A DNA stretch of 64,000 bases from the NCBI RefSeq assembly GCF_047872805.1, contig NZ_JBLQUK010000008.1, forward strand, positions 90,245-154,244. The letters are read 5' to 3'. The translations under genes were made by a program, and so were the position numbers. Below are positions 16,990-25,893 of the stretch, one piece after another (the first letter of the stretch is position 1; the number at the start of each line of letters is the position of its first letter). The notes below the pieces were generated by a model. The model ran no database searches, was not told the origin of the DNA, and saw only the letters and a program-made list of their open reading frames with translations. Source of the DNA: Erythrobacter sp047872805. Lineage in GTDB: Bacteria > Pseudomonadota > Alphaproteobacteria > Sphingomonadales > Sphingomonadaceae.

Positions 16990-17175
16990 ATGAGCGATAC
17001 CGACACATCAAGCCGCGAACCTTCGCGCGCCCGCGCGCTGCTTTCCACCGCTGATATGAAGCTGCTGCGCCGCGCGCTCGAAAGCCATGCCCGCGCCACC
17101 GAAGACCGCGACGAACTGGCCAAGATCAACGCGCTGCACCACCGGCTCGGCACCTACGTTCCGGACGGCAAATAA
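16990..17175 (+). CDS. Small charged protein downstream of aceA
   Basis: 61 residues with a good ribosome binding site (AGGAGAGAG) before the ATG. I do not recognise the family. The sequence is hydrophilic and mostly helical (MKLLRRALESHARATEDRDE), with no membrane segment or signal peptide. It follows aceA on the same strand after a nested hairpin and is closed by strong hairpins, so it is probably co-transcribed with or processed from the aceA message. Codon use resembles neighbouring genes, which supports a real product. A role linked to the glyoxylate shunt is only a guess from position. Confidence 0.65.
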   Translation: MSDTDTSSREPSRARALLSTADMKLLRRALESHARATEDRDELAKINALHHRLGTYVPDGK

Positions 17176-17203
17176 GAAGCCGATTCATCGCAGTTTGCGC
17201 CCG

Positions 17204-17265
17204 TTCTCCTGGGGAGGAGAATACGGCCGTCGGATGCGGGCGAACGCCCCCTTCCGGCGGCCGTA
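17204..17265. terminator. Pair of hairpins, probable bidirectional terminator
   Basis: TTCTCCT-GGGG-AGGAGAA (17204-17221) is followed directly by a 13-bp stem with one mismatch (TACGGCCG..., arms 17222-17234 and 17253-17265). They fill the convergent gap between the 61-residue gene and the amidohydrolase. There is no strong T-run, so efficiency is uncertain. Confidence 0.55.
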
Positions 17266-17278
17266 ACCTTGTGCGCGG

Positions 17279-18616
17279 TTAACCGCCGCTTTTGGGCATG
17301 AGGTCCAATGTCGCCGCGGTCAGTGCCTCCGTCGCCGTGGCGATCACCACTGGCGCATCGGGCGCCCAAAATGGCGAATGCAGGCTGACGAGTTCGACCT
17401 CGCCGCGCTGCGACGCCTGATATTCGTCCATCGGGACCCCGCCGACCCAGAAGATCAGCGATTCGACATTTTCCGGGTCGGCGCGGTGGAACTGACCGAA
17501 ATCCTCGCCGCCCATTACGCTTGGCACTTCGAACACGCGCCCTTCGAAGCGCTCCGACAGGCCTGCCATCACCGAAGCGGTCATTTCCGGCGTGTTGAAC
17601 GTCGATGGCGTGTAGGGATCCTGCACCGTCACCACCGGCAGCTTGTCCTCGGGCATCCCCGCTGCCATTGCCTCCGCCCGCGCGATCCGCGCGATCCCTT
17701 CGAGCAGCGAGGCACGCACTTCGTCGGTGTAACTGCGCACGGTGATCTGCAAATGCGCTTCGTCGCTGATGATGTTGTGCTTTGATCCTGCGCGGAAGCT
17801 GCCCACGGTGACCACAGCGGAATCGAGCGGGTTGAGCTCGCGGCTGACCAGCGTTTGCAGCCGGGTCACGATATGCGCGCCGATCACCACCGGATCTTTG
17901 GTCGTGTGCGGATAGGCGCCGTGCCCGCCAATGCCCGGAATCACCACGTCGACGCTGTCGACATTGGCCAATGCATATCCCGAAGAGTAACCGATCAAAC
18001 CCGCAGGGGCCTGAGCCGCATCGTGAAATGCGAGCACATAGTCAGGCTTGGGGAACCGGGTGTAGAGGCCATCGGCCAGCATCGCCAGCGCGCCCTCGCC
18101 GGTTTCCTCTGCCGGTTGCAGGATCATCACCAAAGTGCCCGACCAATCGTCCTTGCGCTCTGACAGCAGCTGCGCCGCACCGATCCAAGCTGCCATATGC
18201 GTGTCGTGACCGCAGGCATGCATCACCCCGGTTTCCTCGCCGGTCGCAGGCACCGCCGTGCGGGTCGAGGCATAGGGCAGTCCGGTCTGCTCAACCACCG
18301 GCAGGCCGTCCATGTCGGCGCGCAGCATCACGGTTGGCCCTTCGCCATTGCGCATCACCGCAACCACACCGGTCTGCCCCACGCCCTCTGTCACCTCAAA
18401 GCCGAGCGCGCGAGCGCGCGCGGCCAGTTTGGCGGCGGTCTCATGCTCCTGAAAGCTGAGTTCGGGATTGGCGTGAAGATCCTGATACAGCGCCACCAGT
18501 TCAGGCAAGTCTTCCATCACCGCGCTGCGCAGGCCGTCCGCGTGATCCTCTGCATGCACCGGCGCAGCCAGCACCATCCCCATTGCAGCGCTCGCTGCCA
18601 GAACCCGTTTAAGCAT
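17279..18616 (-). CDS. Exported M20-family amidohydrolase
   Basis: Predicted metal-dependent amidase of 445 residues, related to hippurate hydrolases and N-acyl-amino-acid deacylases. It starts with a signal peptide (cleavage near APVHA, residue 22), so it acts in the periplasm, unusual for a family often found in the cytoplasm. Metal and catalytic signatures are present: MLRADMDGLPV, MHACGHDTHMA, LQPAEETGEGA and GGEDFG. An inserted dimerisation domain lies around residues 200-315 (GIGGHGAYPH). ATG 18616 is preceded by GGGAGAGAG. A direct-repeat motif (18647-18667) 31 bases upstream may be an operator. Substrate unknown. Confidence 0.9.
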   Translation of the reverse strand: MLKRVLAASAAMGMVLAAPVHAEDHADGLRSAVMEDLPELVALYQDLHANPELSFQEHETAAKLAARARALGFEVTEGVGQTGVVAVMRNGEGPTVMLRADMDGLPVVEQTGLPYASTRTAVPATGEETGVMHACGHDTHMAAWIGAAQLLSERKDDWSGTLVMILQPAEETGEGALAMLADGLYTRFPKPDYVLAFHDAAQAPAGLIGYSSGYALANVDSVDVVIPGIGGHGAYPHTTKDPVVIGAHIVTRLQTLVSRELNPLDSAVVTVGSFRAGSKHNIISDEAHLQITVRSYTDEVRASLLEGIARIARAEAMAAGMPEDKLPVVTVQDPYTPSTFNTPEMTASVMAGLSERFEGRVFEVPSVMGGEDFGQFHRADPENVESLIFWVGGVPMDEYQASQRGEVELVSLHSPFWAPDAPVVIATATEALTAATLDLMPKSGG

Positions 18617-18646
18617 CGCTATCTCTCTCCCTGTTGCGGGTTGCCC

Positions 18647-18667
18647 TGACACACCTGACACATTGTC
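18647..18667 (-). promoter_or_regulatory. TGACACA direct-repeat motif before the amidohydrolase
   Basis: The plus strand reads TGACACA-CC-TGACACA-T-TGTC: two identical heptamers at 9-base spacing followed by an inverted half-site. The same layout occurs before the branched-chain dehydrogenase E2 gene (35037-35057), in the same orientation relative to its gene. A shared transcription factor is the simplest explanation; which one is unknown. Confidence 0.5.
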
Positions 18668-18798
18668 CCGGTGGCGAACTCCCATCCTTCGTCAATCGCC
18701 ATTAAGACCGGTGCAATGGCAGGGTCAGTGTGGCGTAAAACCATCATGCCGATGTCATGGCATATTTGCGCCGTGCAGGAAAATCGCAGCCCATCAAT

Positions 18799-20598
18799 CT
18801 ACAGACCATAAAACAGCACCAGCAAGATCGACAGCGTCGTCACCATCAACGCCACCAGCGGCACACCCGTGCGAATGTAATCGGCAAATTCATACGAACC
18901 TTCGGCCATGATCAGCATATTGGTCTGATAGGCTATCGGGGTTGCATAACACAGGTTGCAGCCGAACAGCACTGCCAGAATCAGCGGTTCGGGAGGCATG
19001 CCAAGCTTAGTGGCGATGCTGAACGCAATCGGCGTGCCGACGGTTGCAGCGGTTGCATTGGAAGCAAAATTGGTGAGCAGCGTGACAAACACCATCACTG
19101 CCGCCAAAACCAAAGCGGGCGGCAGGAACACCAGTCCCAGCGATAGAGTCTCGCCCAGCCAACTCGCGGCCCCGCTTTCCAGGATGATCCTTCCGACTGC
19201 TATACTTGCCGCGACCAGCACGATGACCTTGGCCGACAGCGCCCGGCCTACACGGTCAAATTTGACGCAGCCGGTGACAAACATCAAAATCGCGCCCGCC
19301 AGCGCCGAAATCGCAATCGGCAGAAAGCCAAACGAGGCCAGCGCCACCGATCCGCCCATAATGACTGCCGAAATGACCGCCTTTGATCGCCGAGGCAGTT
19401 CGCGTCCGCCTTCGAGCATCAACAGGCTGTCGCTGCGGGCAAAGCTTTGCAGGTCTTCCAATATCCCCATGACCAGCAGCACGTCGCCTTCTGAAATGCG
19501 CAGGTCGCCGCCTTCGGAAAATTGGTCCTTTTCTCCCAACAACCTCTCAGGACGGTGGATGCCCAGCACCGCCACGCTATACAGGTCTGCGATGCCAGAA
19601 CTGGGCAAGGTCCGCGAAATCAGCCGCGAATCCGCCGTAACCGTCATCTCTACAACCATCACATCCTCTCTCTTCGAAGTGGATGTGCGTTTGATCCGGT
19701 CCAGCACCCAGCTTGGCGCAAGCTCCCCGCGCAGCACGCGGGTGGCATCCTCTAGCGCCTCGTGAGTGCCGGAAATATGCAACCGCTGTTGCGGTTGAAG
19801 CGCGCCCGGTGGCGGATTGTGAAACGTGATATTCTGCGGCAATTTGTCACGGATCGCCGACAGTTCGGCACCCGCCAATATGCTTTCGGCGCCCACCCTC
19901 AGACGCGTTTGAAACATCCGCCGGTTGCTGTCTGCGGCAACGCTGTTGTCACCCAGTAATCGCGGCATCACAAGCCAGAGATAGGGCATCGCCACCAGCG
20001 CTGCGAGCAGCACGATCGGCGTGTAGTGAAACACCCCCATCTGCGGCTGCCCCAGATCGACAGCAATCGAGGTGACCAAAATATTCGTCGAGGTGCCGAT
20101 AGTGGTCGCCATCCCGCCGATCAGCACCGCTGCATTGAGCGGGATCAGGGTCTTTGATGCTGGCATTGCTCCTTTAGCCGCCAACCCCACAAAAATCGGC
20201 AGCAACAGCACCAGCACCGGCGTATCATTGACCGCCATCGATAGCGCAAATGCGATCAGCAGCGACACCAGCAGGCCCAGTTTCAGATTGAACTTGAATA
20301 CAGTTTCCAGCAACCGCGCCGCCGGTTCGAGCGCGCCGGTGACCACCAGCCCCCGGCCCATGATCATCAGCGCGCAGATCGTAATCAGCGCGTAATGGCC
20401 AAACCCGCCAAAGGCGAGCGCAAGACCATCGGTCGGCTTGTTCCCTTCGAGCGGGAAGAAATACAGCCCCACGGCGATCACCGCGATGGTCAGCAGAGAG
20501 ACGATTTCCACCGACAAACGCCCGCGCGCAAACGCCACGAACATCGCGGTCGTAACAGCCATTGCGGCGATGGCATGGTATGATGGAATTTCTAGCAT
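18799..20598 (-). CDS. SLC13-family permease with RCK/TrkA-C domains
   Basis: Inner-membrane anion or dicarboxylate/sulfate-type transporter of 599 residues. Two blocks of membrane helices flank a soluble middle section (about residues 215-390) with two TrkA-C-like regulatory domains, for example LRISEGDVLLVMG. The family pattern includes AVNDTPVLVLLLPIF in the first half and NFASNATAATVGTPIAFSIA in the second, the paired substrate/sodium-site hairpins. It lies 182 bases upstream of the amidohydrolase on the same strand. The intervening stretch holds the TGACACA motif and no gene. Substrate cannot be assigned. Confidence 0.87.
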   Translation of the reverse strand: MLEIPSYHAIAAMAVTTAMFVAFARGRLSVEIVSLLTIAVIAVGLYFFPLEGNKPTDGLALAFGGFGHYALITICALMIMGRGLVVTGALEPAARLLETVFKFNLKLGLLVSLLIAFALSMAVNDTPVLVLLLPIFVGLAAKGAMPASKTLIPLNAAVLIGGMATTIGTSTNILVTSIAVDLGQPQMGVFHYTPIVLLAALVAMPYLWLVMPRLLGDNSVAADSNRRMFQTRLRVGAESILAGAELSAIRDKLPQNITFHNPPPGALQPQQRLHISGTHEALEDATRVLRGELAPSWVLDRIKRTSTSKREDVMVVEMTVTADSRLISRTLPSSGIADLYSVAVLGIHRPERLLGEKDQFSEGGDLRISEGDVLLVMGILEDLQSFARSDSLLMLEGGRELPRRSKAVISAVIMGGSVALASFGFLPIAISALAGAILMFVTGCVKFDRVGRALSAKVIVLVAASIAVGRIILESGAASWLGETLSLGLVFLPPALVLAAVMVFVTLLTNFASNATAATVGTPIAFSIATKLGMPPEPLILAVLFGCNLCYATPIAYQTNMLIMAEGSYEFADYIRTGVPLVALMVTTLSILLVLFYGL

Positions 20599-20660
20599 GG
20601 TGCCTGCGATGATGATGTCTCAATTCGGGCGAACAAAGGCAAGCGGTTTGCGGTCAGGAC

Positions 20661-21422
20661 CTAGCGCGTCCGCTGCTTGGCAATCGCTGCATCCTGCCGG
20701 TCGCGCGGGTCTGATAGCGGATCAAGCACCCGGCCCTGAGTAAGCCACGATATGCCAAAGGCGGCAAGGATCACCGCTTCCATCCAGAATGTCATACTGC
20801 GTGCGTTCCACCAATCACCAAACACCAGATCGCCCACGCCGATGGCAATCGCGCTCACCGCGATGATAACACCGGAAGTGCGATAAATCACATTGCGGCG
20901 ACGCTTGGCCGGGGTCAGCGCCGGTTTTTCACCAGCGGTATCCATGGGCACTTTGGTGAACACGAACAGGCAGAAAAACGCCAAAATTGCAAACAGGATA
21001 CCCGCCGCGCCGGCATGAACCCAATATCCGGCTTCGGGATAAATCGCCGCGCCGCTGGCGACGATCCAGCCATCCATCGGCACCAGCGCCACCGCAAATG
21101 CGGCAAACCCGGCAATCGTCGCCAATTGTGCGACCTTGGGTGACCAACCGCGATAGGCCATCAACAGGGCTCCGATAGCGATCAGGCAACCGACAAAGAA
21201 ATCCCCGAGCACGATGGGTTCGTAATAATAGCCCGACAGCGCGGTGCGAAACTCGCCCAGCGCCAGCCCGCCCAGACCCAGCACAACCGGCATACCCAGT
21301 GCGATCACTCCGACAATCCGCGCCAGTCTGCGCTGATCGAAGCGCAATTTCGGATCGCTCGCATAGGGGTAATCTTGCGGCGGTTGATACCGCGCAGGGC
21401 CAGTTTCAAAGGGGATTTCCAT
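20661..21422 (-). CDS. Multi-pass membrane protein of unknown function
   Basis: 253 residues with about seven hydrophobic segments after a polar N-terminus of about 30 residues rich in Tyr and Pro (YQPPQDYPYASDP). The C-terminus is charged (DPRDRQDAAIAKQRTR) and probably cytoplasmic. A periplasmic or loop segment contains SGYYYEPIVLGDFFVG. I do not recognise a named family with certainty; it recalls small sphingomonad membrane proteins with no assigned role. It is between the SLC13 permease and tRNA-Leu on the same strand, 62 bases before the permease. Coding support comes from length, codon pattern and membrane periodicity. Confidence 0.7.
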   Translation of the reverse strand: MEIPFETGPARYQPPQDYPYASDPKLRFDQRRLARIVGVIALGMPVVLGLGGLALGEFRTALSGYYYEPIVLGDFFVGCLIAIGALLMAYRGWSPKVAQLATIAGFAAFAVALVPMDGWIVASGAAIYPEAGYWVHAGAAGILFAILAFFCLFVFTKVPMDTAGEKPALTPAKRRRNVIYRTSGVIIAVSAIAIGVGDLVFGDWWNARSMTFWMEAVILAAFGISWLTQGRVLDPLSDPRDRQDAAIAKQRTR

Positions 21423-21513
21423 CCGCTTCGGAATAGCGCAACTGCTGCGCTGCTCAAGCGCTATCGCTCAGGCGCATGAGCCTGCGCGCCGGTAACGCGG
21501 GGATGGGAAAGAA

Positions 21514-21598
21514 TGGTGCCCCTGGCCCGAATCGAACGGGCACTCCCGAAGGAATTCGATTTTGAGTCGAACGCGTCTACCAATTCCACCACAGGGGC
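21514..21598 (-). tRNA. tRNA-Leu (CAA anticodon)
   Basis: Reads as a full tRNA on the minus strand: acceptor GCCCCTG paired with CAGGGGC, D-arm with TGGTAGAC, anticodon stem TTCGA/TCGAA around loop CTCAAAA (anticodon CAA, reading UUG), a class II variable arm and T-arm with GTTCGATTC. The 3' CCA is encoded. Confidence 0.96.
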
Positions 21599-21649
21599 AC
21601 TGGGTGTGAGCGGCGCTGTTAGCGAGAGACGGCGCATCTCGCAAGCGCT

Positions 21650-22468
21650 CTACCGCAAACTTCCCGCCAGGATTTTGTGGAGACGCGAATGCAGCCCCTG
21701 GTTCGCGGCAAGAATTTGCTCCGAATGGATTGGATTGGACCGGCCGCGGTAATCGCTGACAAAGCCGCCCGCTTCGCGCACCAGCAGACATCCCGCGGCG
21801 GTGTCCCAGTCACTGAGGCCGCTTTCCCAGAAGCCATCAAACCGCCCCTGCGCGACATATGCGAGATCAAGCGAGGCCGCGCCCAGCCGGCGAATACCTG
21901 CGACCTCTGGGCCGATGGCGCCGAAAATGCGGCTCCATTCGGCAAAGTCGCCGTGTCCGGCAAAGGGAATGCCGGTTGCGATCAGGGCATCGGCCAGATG
22001 CGAGCGCGCCGAAACCCGCAGCCGCGCATCTTGCAACCACGCGCCGCGCGTCTTTTCCGCCCAATAGGTCTGATCGTTCACCGGGTGATAAATCACCGCA
22101 GCCGTGACTTCGCCCCAGCCCTTGCCATCGGGGCGCGGTTCCTGCACCGCGATGCTGATGGCGAAATGGGGGATTCCGTGAAGGAAATTGCTGGTCCCGT
22201 CGAGCGGGTCGATGATCCAGCGCGGTTTGTCGGGATCGCCTTCGATGATCCCGGCTTCTTCGAGCACAAAGCCCCAACCGGGCCGCGCCATAGTCAGTTC
22301 ATCGTAAAGTGTCCGCTCTGACCGCATATCGGCCTTGGAGACAAAATCCGCAGGGCCTTTGCGGCTCACCTGAAGATGTTCAACCTCGCCAAAGTCGCGC
22401 CGCAACCGCCCGCCCGCCTTGCGCGCGGCGCGCTCCATCACGCGGATCAGGCCTGAAAACATCGACAT
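21650..22468 (-). CDS. Inositol monophosphatase family protein
   Basis: Magnesium-dependent, lithium-sensitive-type sugar or inositol phosphatase, 272 residues. The metal site is complete: EEAG (about residue 71), the signature WIIDPLDGTSNFLHG (about 84-98) and SDWDTAAG near residue 220. SuhB-type members hydrolyse inositol-1-phosphate and some modulate transcription complexes; which role applies here is not visible. It is five bases from the end of efp on the same strand, so the two are probably co-transcribed, a common arrangement in sphingomonads. Confidence 0.92.
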   Translation of the reverse strand: MSMFSGLIRVMERAARKAGGRLRRDFGEVEHLQVSRKGPADFVSKADMRSERTLYDELTMARPGWGFVLEEAGIIEGDPDKPRWIIDPLDGTSNFLHGIPHFAISIAVQEPRPDGKGWGEVTAAVIYHPVNDQTYWAEKTRGAWLQDARLRVSARSHLADALIATGIPFAGHGDFAEWSRIFGAIGPEVAGIRRLGAASLDLAYVAQGRFDGFWESGLSDWDTAAGCLLVREAGGFVSDYRGRSNPIHSEQILAANQGLHSRLHKILAGSLR

Positions 22469-22473
22469 TGGGT

Positions 22474-23037
22474 TTAGCCAGCCTTCCCGACATAGGATTG
22501 CTCGTAAACGTCCACCACGATTCGCGTGCCGGTGCCGATATGCGGGGGGACCATGATGCGCACCCCGTTATCGAGCACAGCGGGCTTGTAGCTGGAGGAG
22601 GCAGTCTGCCCCTTCACCACGGCATCAGCTTCGACGATGGTGGCTTCGATCTGGGCGGGCAATTCGACCGAGATCGGCTTCTCCTCCCACAGTTCCAGCT
22701 TCACTTGCATACCGTCCTGCAGGAACGCGCGCGCATCGCCGAGCAGGTCGGATGGCAGCGTGATCTGTTCATAAGTGTCCTGATCCATGAACACGAGCAT
22801 CTCACCGTCTTCGTAGAGGAATTGATATTCCTGCGTATCAAGCCGCACTTTTTCGACCGTATCAGCGCTGCGGAAACGGATGTTGGTCTTGCGGCCATCC
22901 TGCAGGTTCTTCATCTCGACCTGCATATAGGCCCCGCCCTTGCCCGGCTGGGTGTGCTGAATCTTGGCGACTTTCCAGATGCCGCCTTCGTATTCGAGGA
23001 TATTGCCCGGACGAATATCAACGCCGCTGATTTTCAT
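22474..23037 (-). CDS. efp: Elongation factor P
   Basis: Translation factor that relieves ribosome stalling at polyproline stretches, 187 residues, normal length. The three beta-barrel domains are recognisable; the tip loop reads QPGKGGAYMQV with a lysine at residue 33, so it is the lysine type rather than the arginine type modified by EarP. The C-terminal domain ends with the signature GTRIVVDVYEQSYVGKAG. ATG 23037 is supported by AGGAAAG upstream and by the family N-terminus (MKISGVDIRPGN); an upstream in-frame ATG would add a non-homologous 23-residue leader. The modification enzymes are not in the window. Confidence 0.96.
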   Translation of the reverse strand: MKISGVDIRPGNILEYEGGIWKVAKIQHTQPGKGGAYMQVEMKNLQDGRKTNIRFRSADTVEKVRLDTQEYQFLYEDGEMLVFMDQDTYEQITLPSDLLGDARAFLQDGMQVKLELWEEKPISVELPAQIEATIVEADAVVKGQTASSSYKPAVLDNGVRIMVPPHIGTGTRIVVDVYEQSYVGKAG

Positions 23038-23234
23038 GGATACTTGCTTTCCTGATAGCGAGGCGCGCGCAAATGCTGCCGCGCGGCCAGATAAGAGCGC
23101 GCCCAATAGCGGGTGATGCCGGGCACATCAAGCTTGCCCGAAAGCCGGGCCTTACCGCCTTCGTATTGTGGTTAACCCATTGGCCAGCCCCAATCTGCGA
23201 TGCTAGGGGCCGCAGCGAAGAGGGAACCCCGCCC

Positions 23235-23636
23235 ATGAAGACCATTCACATCGCGATTTTGACCGCATTTGCCGCCGGGATTGCCGCGACCGCGCCCGCC
23301 ATCGGGAAGCAGGAAAATGCCGCCGCACCTGCGCCCCCATCGGGGGGGATGCTGCGCACTTTGCCGCACGGCACCTATCAATGCGCGCTGCCCGGCGATG
23401 CAGGCGGCGCGGCCTTTGTGGCGGTGGAGGAGCAAGATTTCCGCATCTTCACCGCCTCGCGCTATGAAACCGCAGACGGCGCGGGCACCTATATCCTGCG
23501 CGGCGACGAAGTGACCTTTACCCGCGGCCCGCGCAAGGGAGAGCGCTTTCGTCAAGTGAGCGAGAACCAATTGCGCAAGCTGAACGCGAACGGCGAAGAC
23601 AGCGATCTGCTCTGCACAAGGCTGGGATCGGGATAG
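23235..23636 (+). CDS. Small exported protein of unknown function
   Basis: 133 residues with a clear signal peptide (cleavage near residue 20-25, after APAIG). The mature part begins with an Ala/Pro-rich linker and a compact domain containing two cysteines (YQCALPGD and DLLCTRLG) that could form a disulfide, plus TYILRGDEVTFTRGPRKGERFR. I do not recognise the family. ATG 23235 is chosen because the signal peptide starts there and GAGGG precedes it; longer in-frame starts would bury the signal. It is divergent from efp and convergent on thiE. Confidence 0.72.
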   Translation: MKTIHIAILTAFAAGIAATAPAIGKQENAAAPAPPSGGMLRTLPHGTYQCALPGDAGGAAFVAVEEQDFRIFTASRYETADGAGTYILRGDEVTFTRGPRKGERFRQVSENQLRKLNANGEDSDLLCTRLGSG

Positions 23637-23652
23637 GGCTGGCGCGAACAGA

Positions 23653-24309
23653 TCAATCGCGGTCAGCAACAGCAGCCCCGCGCTGCATCGCATCGCTAAA
23701 AGCCTTGATCGCAGCCGCTTCATCGCTGTTCCAAACCGCGCCCGACACCGCGAGGAAATCCGCTCCCGCCGCCACCAAAGGCCCACAATTCTGAGGGGTG
23801 ATGCCGCCGATGGCAACGCAGGGGATTTCGAACAAATTGGCCCAGAATTTGATAAGTTCAGGCTCCGGCCGCTCGGCATCGCCCTTATCCTTCGTGGAGG
23901 AATCAAAGAACGCGCCGAACGCGACATAATCCGCACCAGCCTCACCTGCATCCATCGCCAGGTGCCGCGATGCGTGGCAAGTCACCCCGATCTGCGCATC
24001 TGGCCCCAGTTCGGCGCGCGCTTCGCGGGGGTCGCCGTCGCCCTGCCCCAGATGCACACCGTCCGCGCCCAAACGCTTGGCCAGCGCCACACTGTCATTG
24101 ACGATAAAGGCCACGTCATGCGCCGCACAGATTGCCTGCAATGGCTCTGCAAGGGCGGCCGCCTCATGCTGATCCAGCCCCTTCACCCTAAACTGAAACG
24201 CGGTCACCAACCCTTTGCCAGCGACAAGCGCGCGTTCGAGCCGCTGCGGAAAATCGCCGCCCACATCGGGTGGGGAAATGAGGTAAAGCTGGGTCGCTAT
24301 TTCGTTCAT
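23653..24309 (-). CDS. thiE: Thiamine phosphate synthase
   Basis: Joins the pyrimidine and thiazole halves of vitamin B1 to make thiamine phosphate. The 218-residue TIM barrel shows the expected signatures: VTAFQFRVKG near the start, FIVNDSVALAKRLGADGVHLGQGD (pyrophosphate and magnesium site, in part), GVTCHAS, ADYVAFGAFF and VAIGGITPQN. ATG 24309 is preferred over one at 24321. No TPP riboswitch is seen upstream and no other thiamine gene is nearby. It follows the aldolase on the same strand but is separated by a plus-strand gene. Confidence 0.93.
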   Translation of the reverse strand: MNEIATQLYLISPPDVGGDFPQRLERALVAGKGLVTAFQFRVKGLDQHEAAALAEPLQAICAAHDVAFIVNDSVALAKRLGADGVHLGQGDGDPREARAELGPDAQIGVTCHASRHLAMDAGEAGADYVAFGAFFDSSTKDKGDAERPEPELIKFWANLFEIPCVAIGGITPQNCGPLVAAGADFLAVSGAVWNSDEAAAIKAFSDAMQRGAAVADRD

Positions 24310-24437
24310 GGCGCGTCCCATAACGGCGTTAGCGGCTTATGCCAATCGGGCGAACTGTTCTGGCTTGGCACAGCCGGGATTCGCGCCGCGCTACGCCTTT
24401 CGGATCATGGTATATGAAATGTTAAGGAGAGCCCGCC

Positions 24438-24899
24438 ATGATCCGGCCAAAGCGTTTACCCATGATTGCAACTGCATCCTTGGCGCTGGCCGCGTTGGGT
24501 GCCCCGATCACAGCCAATGCTCAATCCGATACCGAGCTGTATGTGGCTGGCCTGACATACGACATTGCGTTTTTCGAACGCGTAACGGTCGGCAGCATCG
24601 AACTGACCCCGTTTGGAATCGTGCGCGATCAACGCTGTGCCGATGCCCGGTTCTGCTACCGCCCCGAAGACATGCGCGTTTCGGTGGTGATGCACGACCG
24701 GGAATATCCGTATGAGGTGGTGCTGTTTCTGGGCCGTCCGGTCGAGGTGGATGGCGGCTATTTGATCCTGCACGATCCGGGCACTCGTCCGCGTGATCGC
24801 GGCGCGCTGCAATTGACCGAATACGCTTTGGATATCGAATTTATCCCCGCCCCGCCAAGGGACCGGCGGTCCCAGCGAGCAGAGCTGCCGCGCCCCTGA
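24438..24899 (+). CDS. Exported protein of unknown function
   Basis: 153 residues. A signal peptide (MIRPKRLPM then a hydrophobic core, cleavage at ANA-QSD near residue 28) directs it to the envelope. The mature domain is rich in beta-strand residues and has two cysteines (DQRCADARFC). No family is recognised. The start has a strong ribosome binding site (AAGGAGAG). It sits on the plus strand, converging with the aldolase gene and divergent from thiE. The C-terminal tail is Arg/Pro-rich. Codon pattern and signal peptide support a real gene. Confidence 0.7.
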   Translation: MIRPKRLPMIATASLALAALGAPITANAQSDTELYVAGLTYDIAFFERVTVGSIELTPFGIVRDQRCADARFCYRPEDMRVSVVMHDREYPYEVVLFLGRPVEVDGGYLILHDPGTRPRDRGALQLTEYALDIEFIPAPPRDRRSQRAELPRP

Positions 24900-24913
24900 T
24901 TATCAGGCCCTGA

Positions 24914-25804
24914 TTATCCGGAACAACTCGCTGCGGCGATCTGTTCGATTGCCTTGCCCAGCACCTGATCAAATTCTGTGTCGGACTGACCCTTGCGCAA
25001 GTCTTGTAGAAGGCCGCGGCTGAAACTGGCAATCATTCCTGGGTTCTTGGCGAGCTGCGCGCAAGCATCGTCGGTTGAAAACCCGCCCGAAAGCGCCACC
25101 ACGCGCAGCACCTTGGGATGCGCGGTCAAGCTGGTGTAATGGCCGGGACGCGCGGGGATCGACAGCTTGAGCATGACCTGACGCCCTTCGGGCACGCTAT
25201 CGAGGCCCTTTTGAAGCGCAGCCAGCAGAATATCCTCACCCTCTGCGCGGTCGCCGGAAGTGATGTCATATTCAGGTTCGAGCATCGGCATCAGTCCGGC
25301 ATCGGCGATCTGCGATCCGATCTCGAATTGCTGTGCCACAACCGCAGCAATTCCGTCTGGATTGGCGGATTTGATGACCGATCGCATTTTCGTGCCGAAC
25401 ATGCCGTTCGCCACCGCTTTTTCGAGCAGCGCGGGCAATTTGTCCATCGGTTGCATCAACTGGACACCATCGGATTCGTCCTCAAGCCCCTGATCGACCT
25501 TAATAAACGGCACGATCCCGCGCGCTTTCAGCGCATCTGCGGTAGGCTGGCCATCAACTTCGCTATCCATCGTCCGTTCGAACAGGATGGCGCCGATCAC
25601 CTTGCCGCTGCCGAAACAGGGCGAGGTGATGACGCGGGATCGCATGGCATGAATGGCGGCGAACATCTGATCGTCGCCTGACCACTCGCCGTCATCGACT
25701 CCGTATCCGCGCAAAGCCTTTGGCGTGGAGCCTCCCGATTGGTCGAGCGCGGCGATAAAGCCCTGGCCGCTGGCAATCCGGGCGGTCATCTGATCATGAT
25801 TCAT
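24914..25804 (-). CDS. Class I fructose-bisphosphate aldolase
   Basis: Cleaves or forms fructose-1,6-bisphosphate through a Schiff base, 296 residues. Recognisable stretches are ALDQSGGSTPKAL near the N-terminus, FIKVDQGLE, LEPEYDI, MLKLSIPARPGHY (candidate Schiff-base lysine region) and VVALSGGFST (phosphate binding). This is the bacterial class I type rather than the zinc class II enzyme. It is the last gene of a run transketolase-gap-pgk-(two small genes)-aldolase, consistent with coordinated glycolysis, gluconeogenesis and pentose interconversion. ATG 25804 gives the family N-terminus. Confidence 0.92.
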   Translation of the reverse strand: MNHDQMTARIASGQGFIAALDQSGGSTPKALRGYGVDDGEWSGDDQMFAAIHAMRSRVITSPCFGSGKVIGAILFERTMDSEVDGQPTADALKARGIVPFIKVDQGLEDESDGVQLMQPMDKLPALLEKAVANGMFGTKMRSVIKSANPDGIAAVVAQQFEIGSQIADAGLMPMLEPEYDITSGDRAEGEDILLAALQKGLDSVPEGRQVMLKLSIPARPGHYTSLTAHPKVLRVVALSGGFSTDDACAQLAKNPGMIASFSRGLLQDLRKGQSDTEFDQVLGKAIEQIAAASCSG

Positions 25805-25893
25805 GGCGGAATTGCGCCTTTCCATTATTCGTGAGGGAACGATATGAGCCGCGCTTTAGCCAGCGTGTAAGGCCCGATCAACCGGGGCGCAAA

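Noticed and set aside
18647..18667. Pho box before the amidohydrolase
   Set aside because: PhoB boxes use TGTCA repeats at 11-base spacing; the repeats here are 9 bases apart.
24310..24437. Possible TPP riboswitch upstream of thiE
   Set aside because: No CUGAGA or conserved pyrophosphate-sensor sequence is present in the gap.
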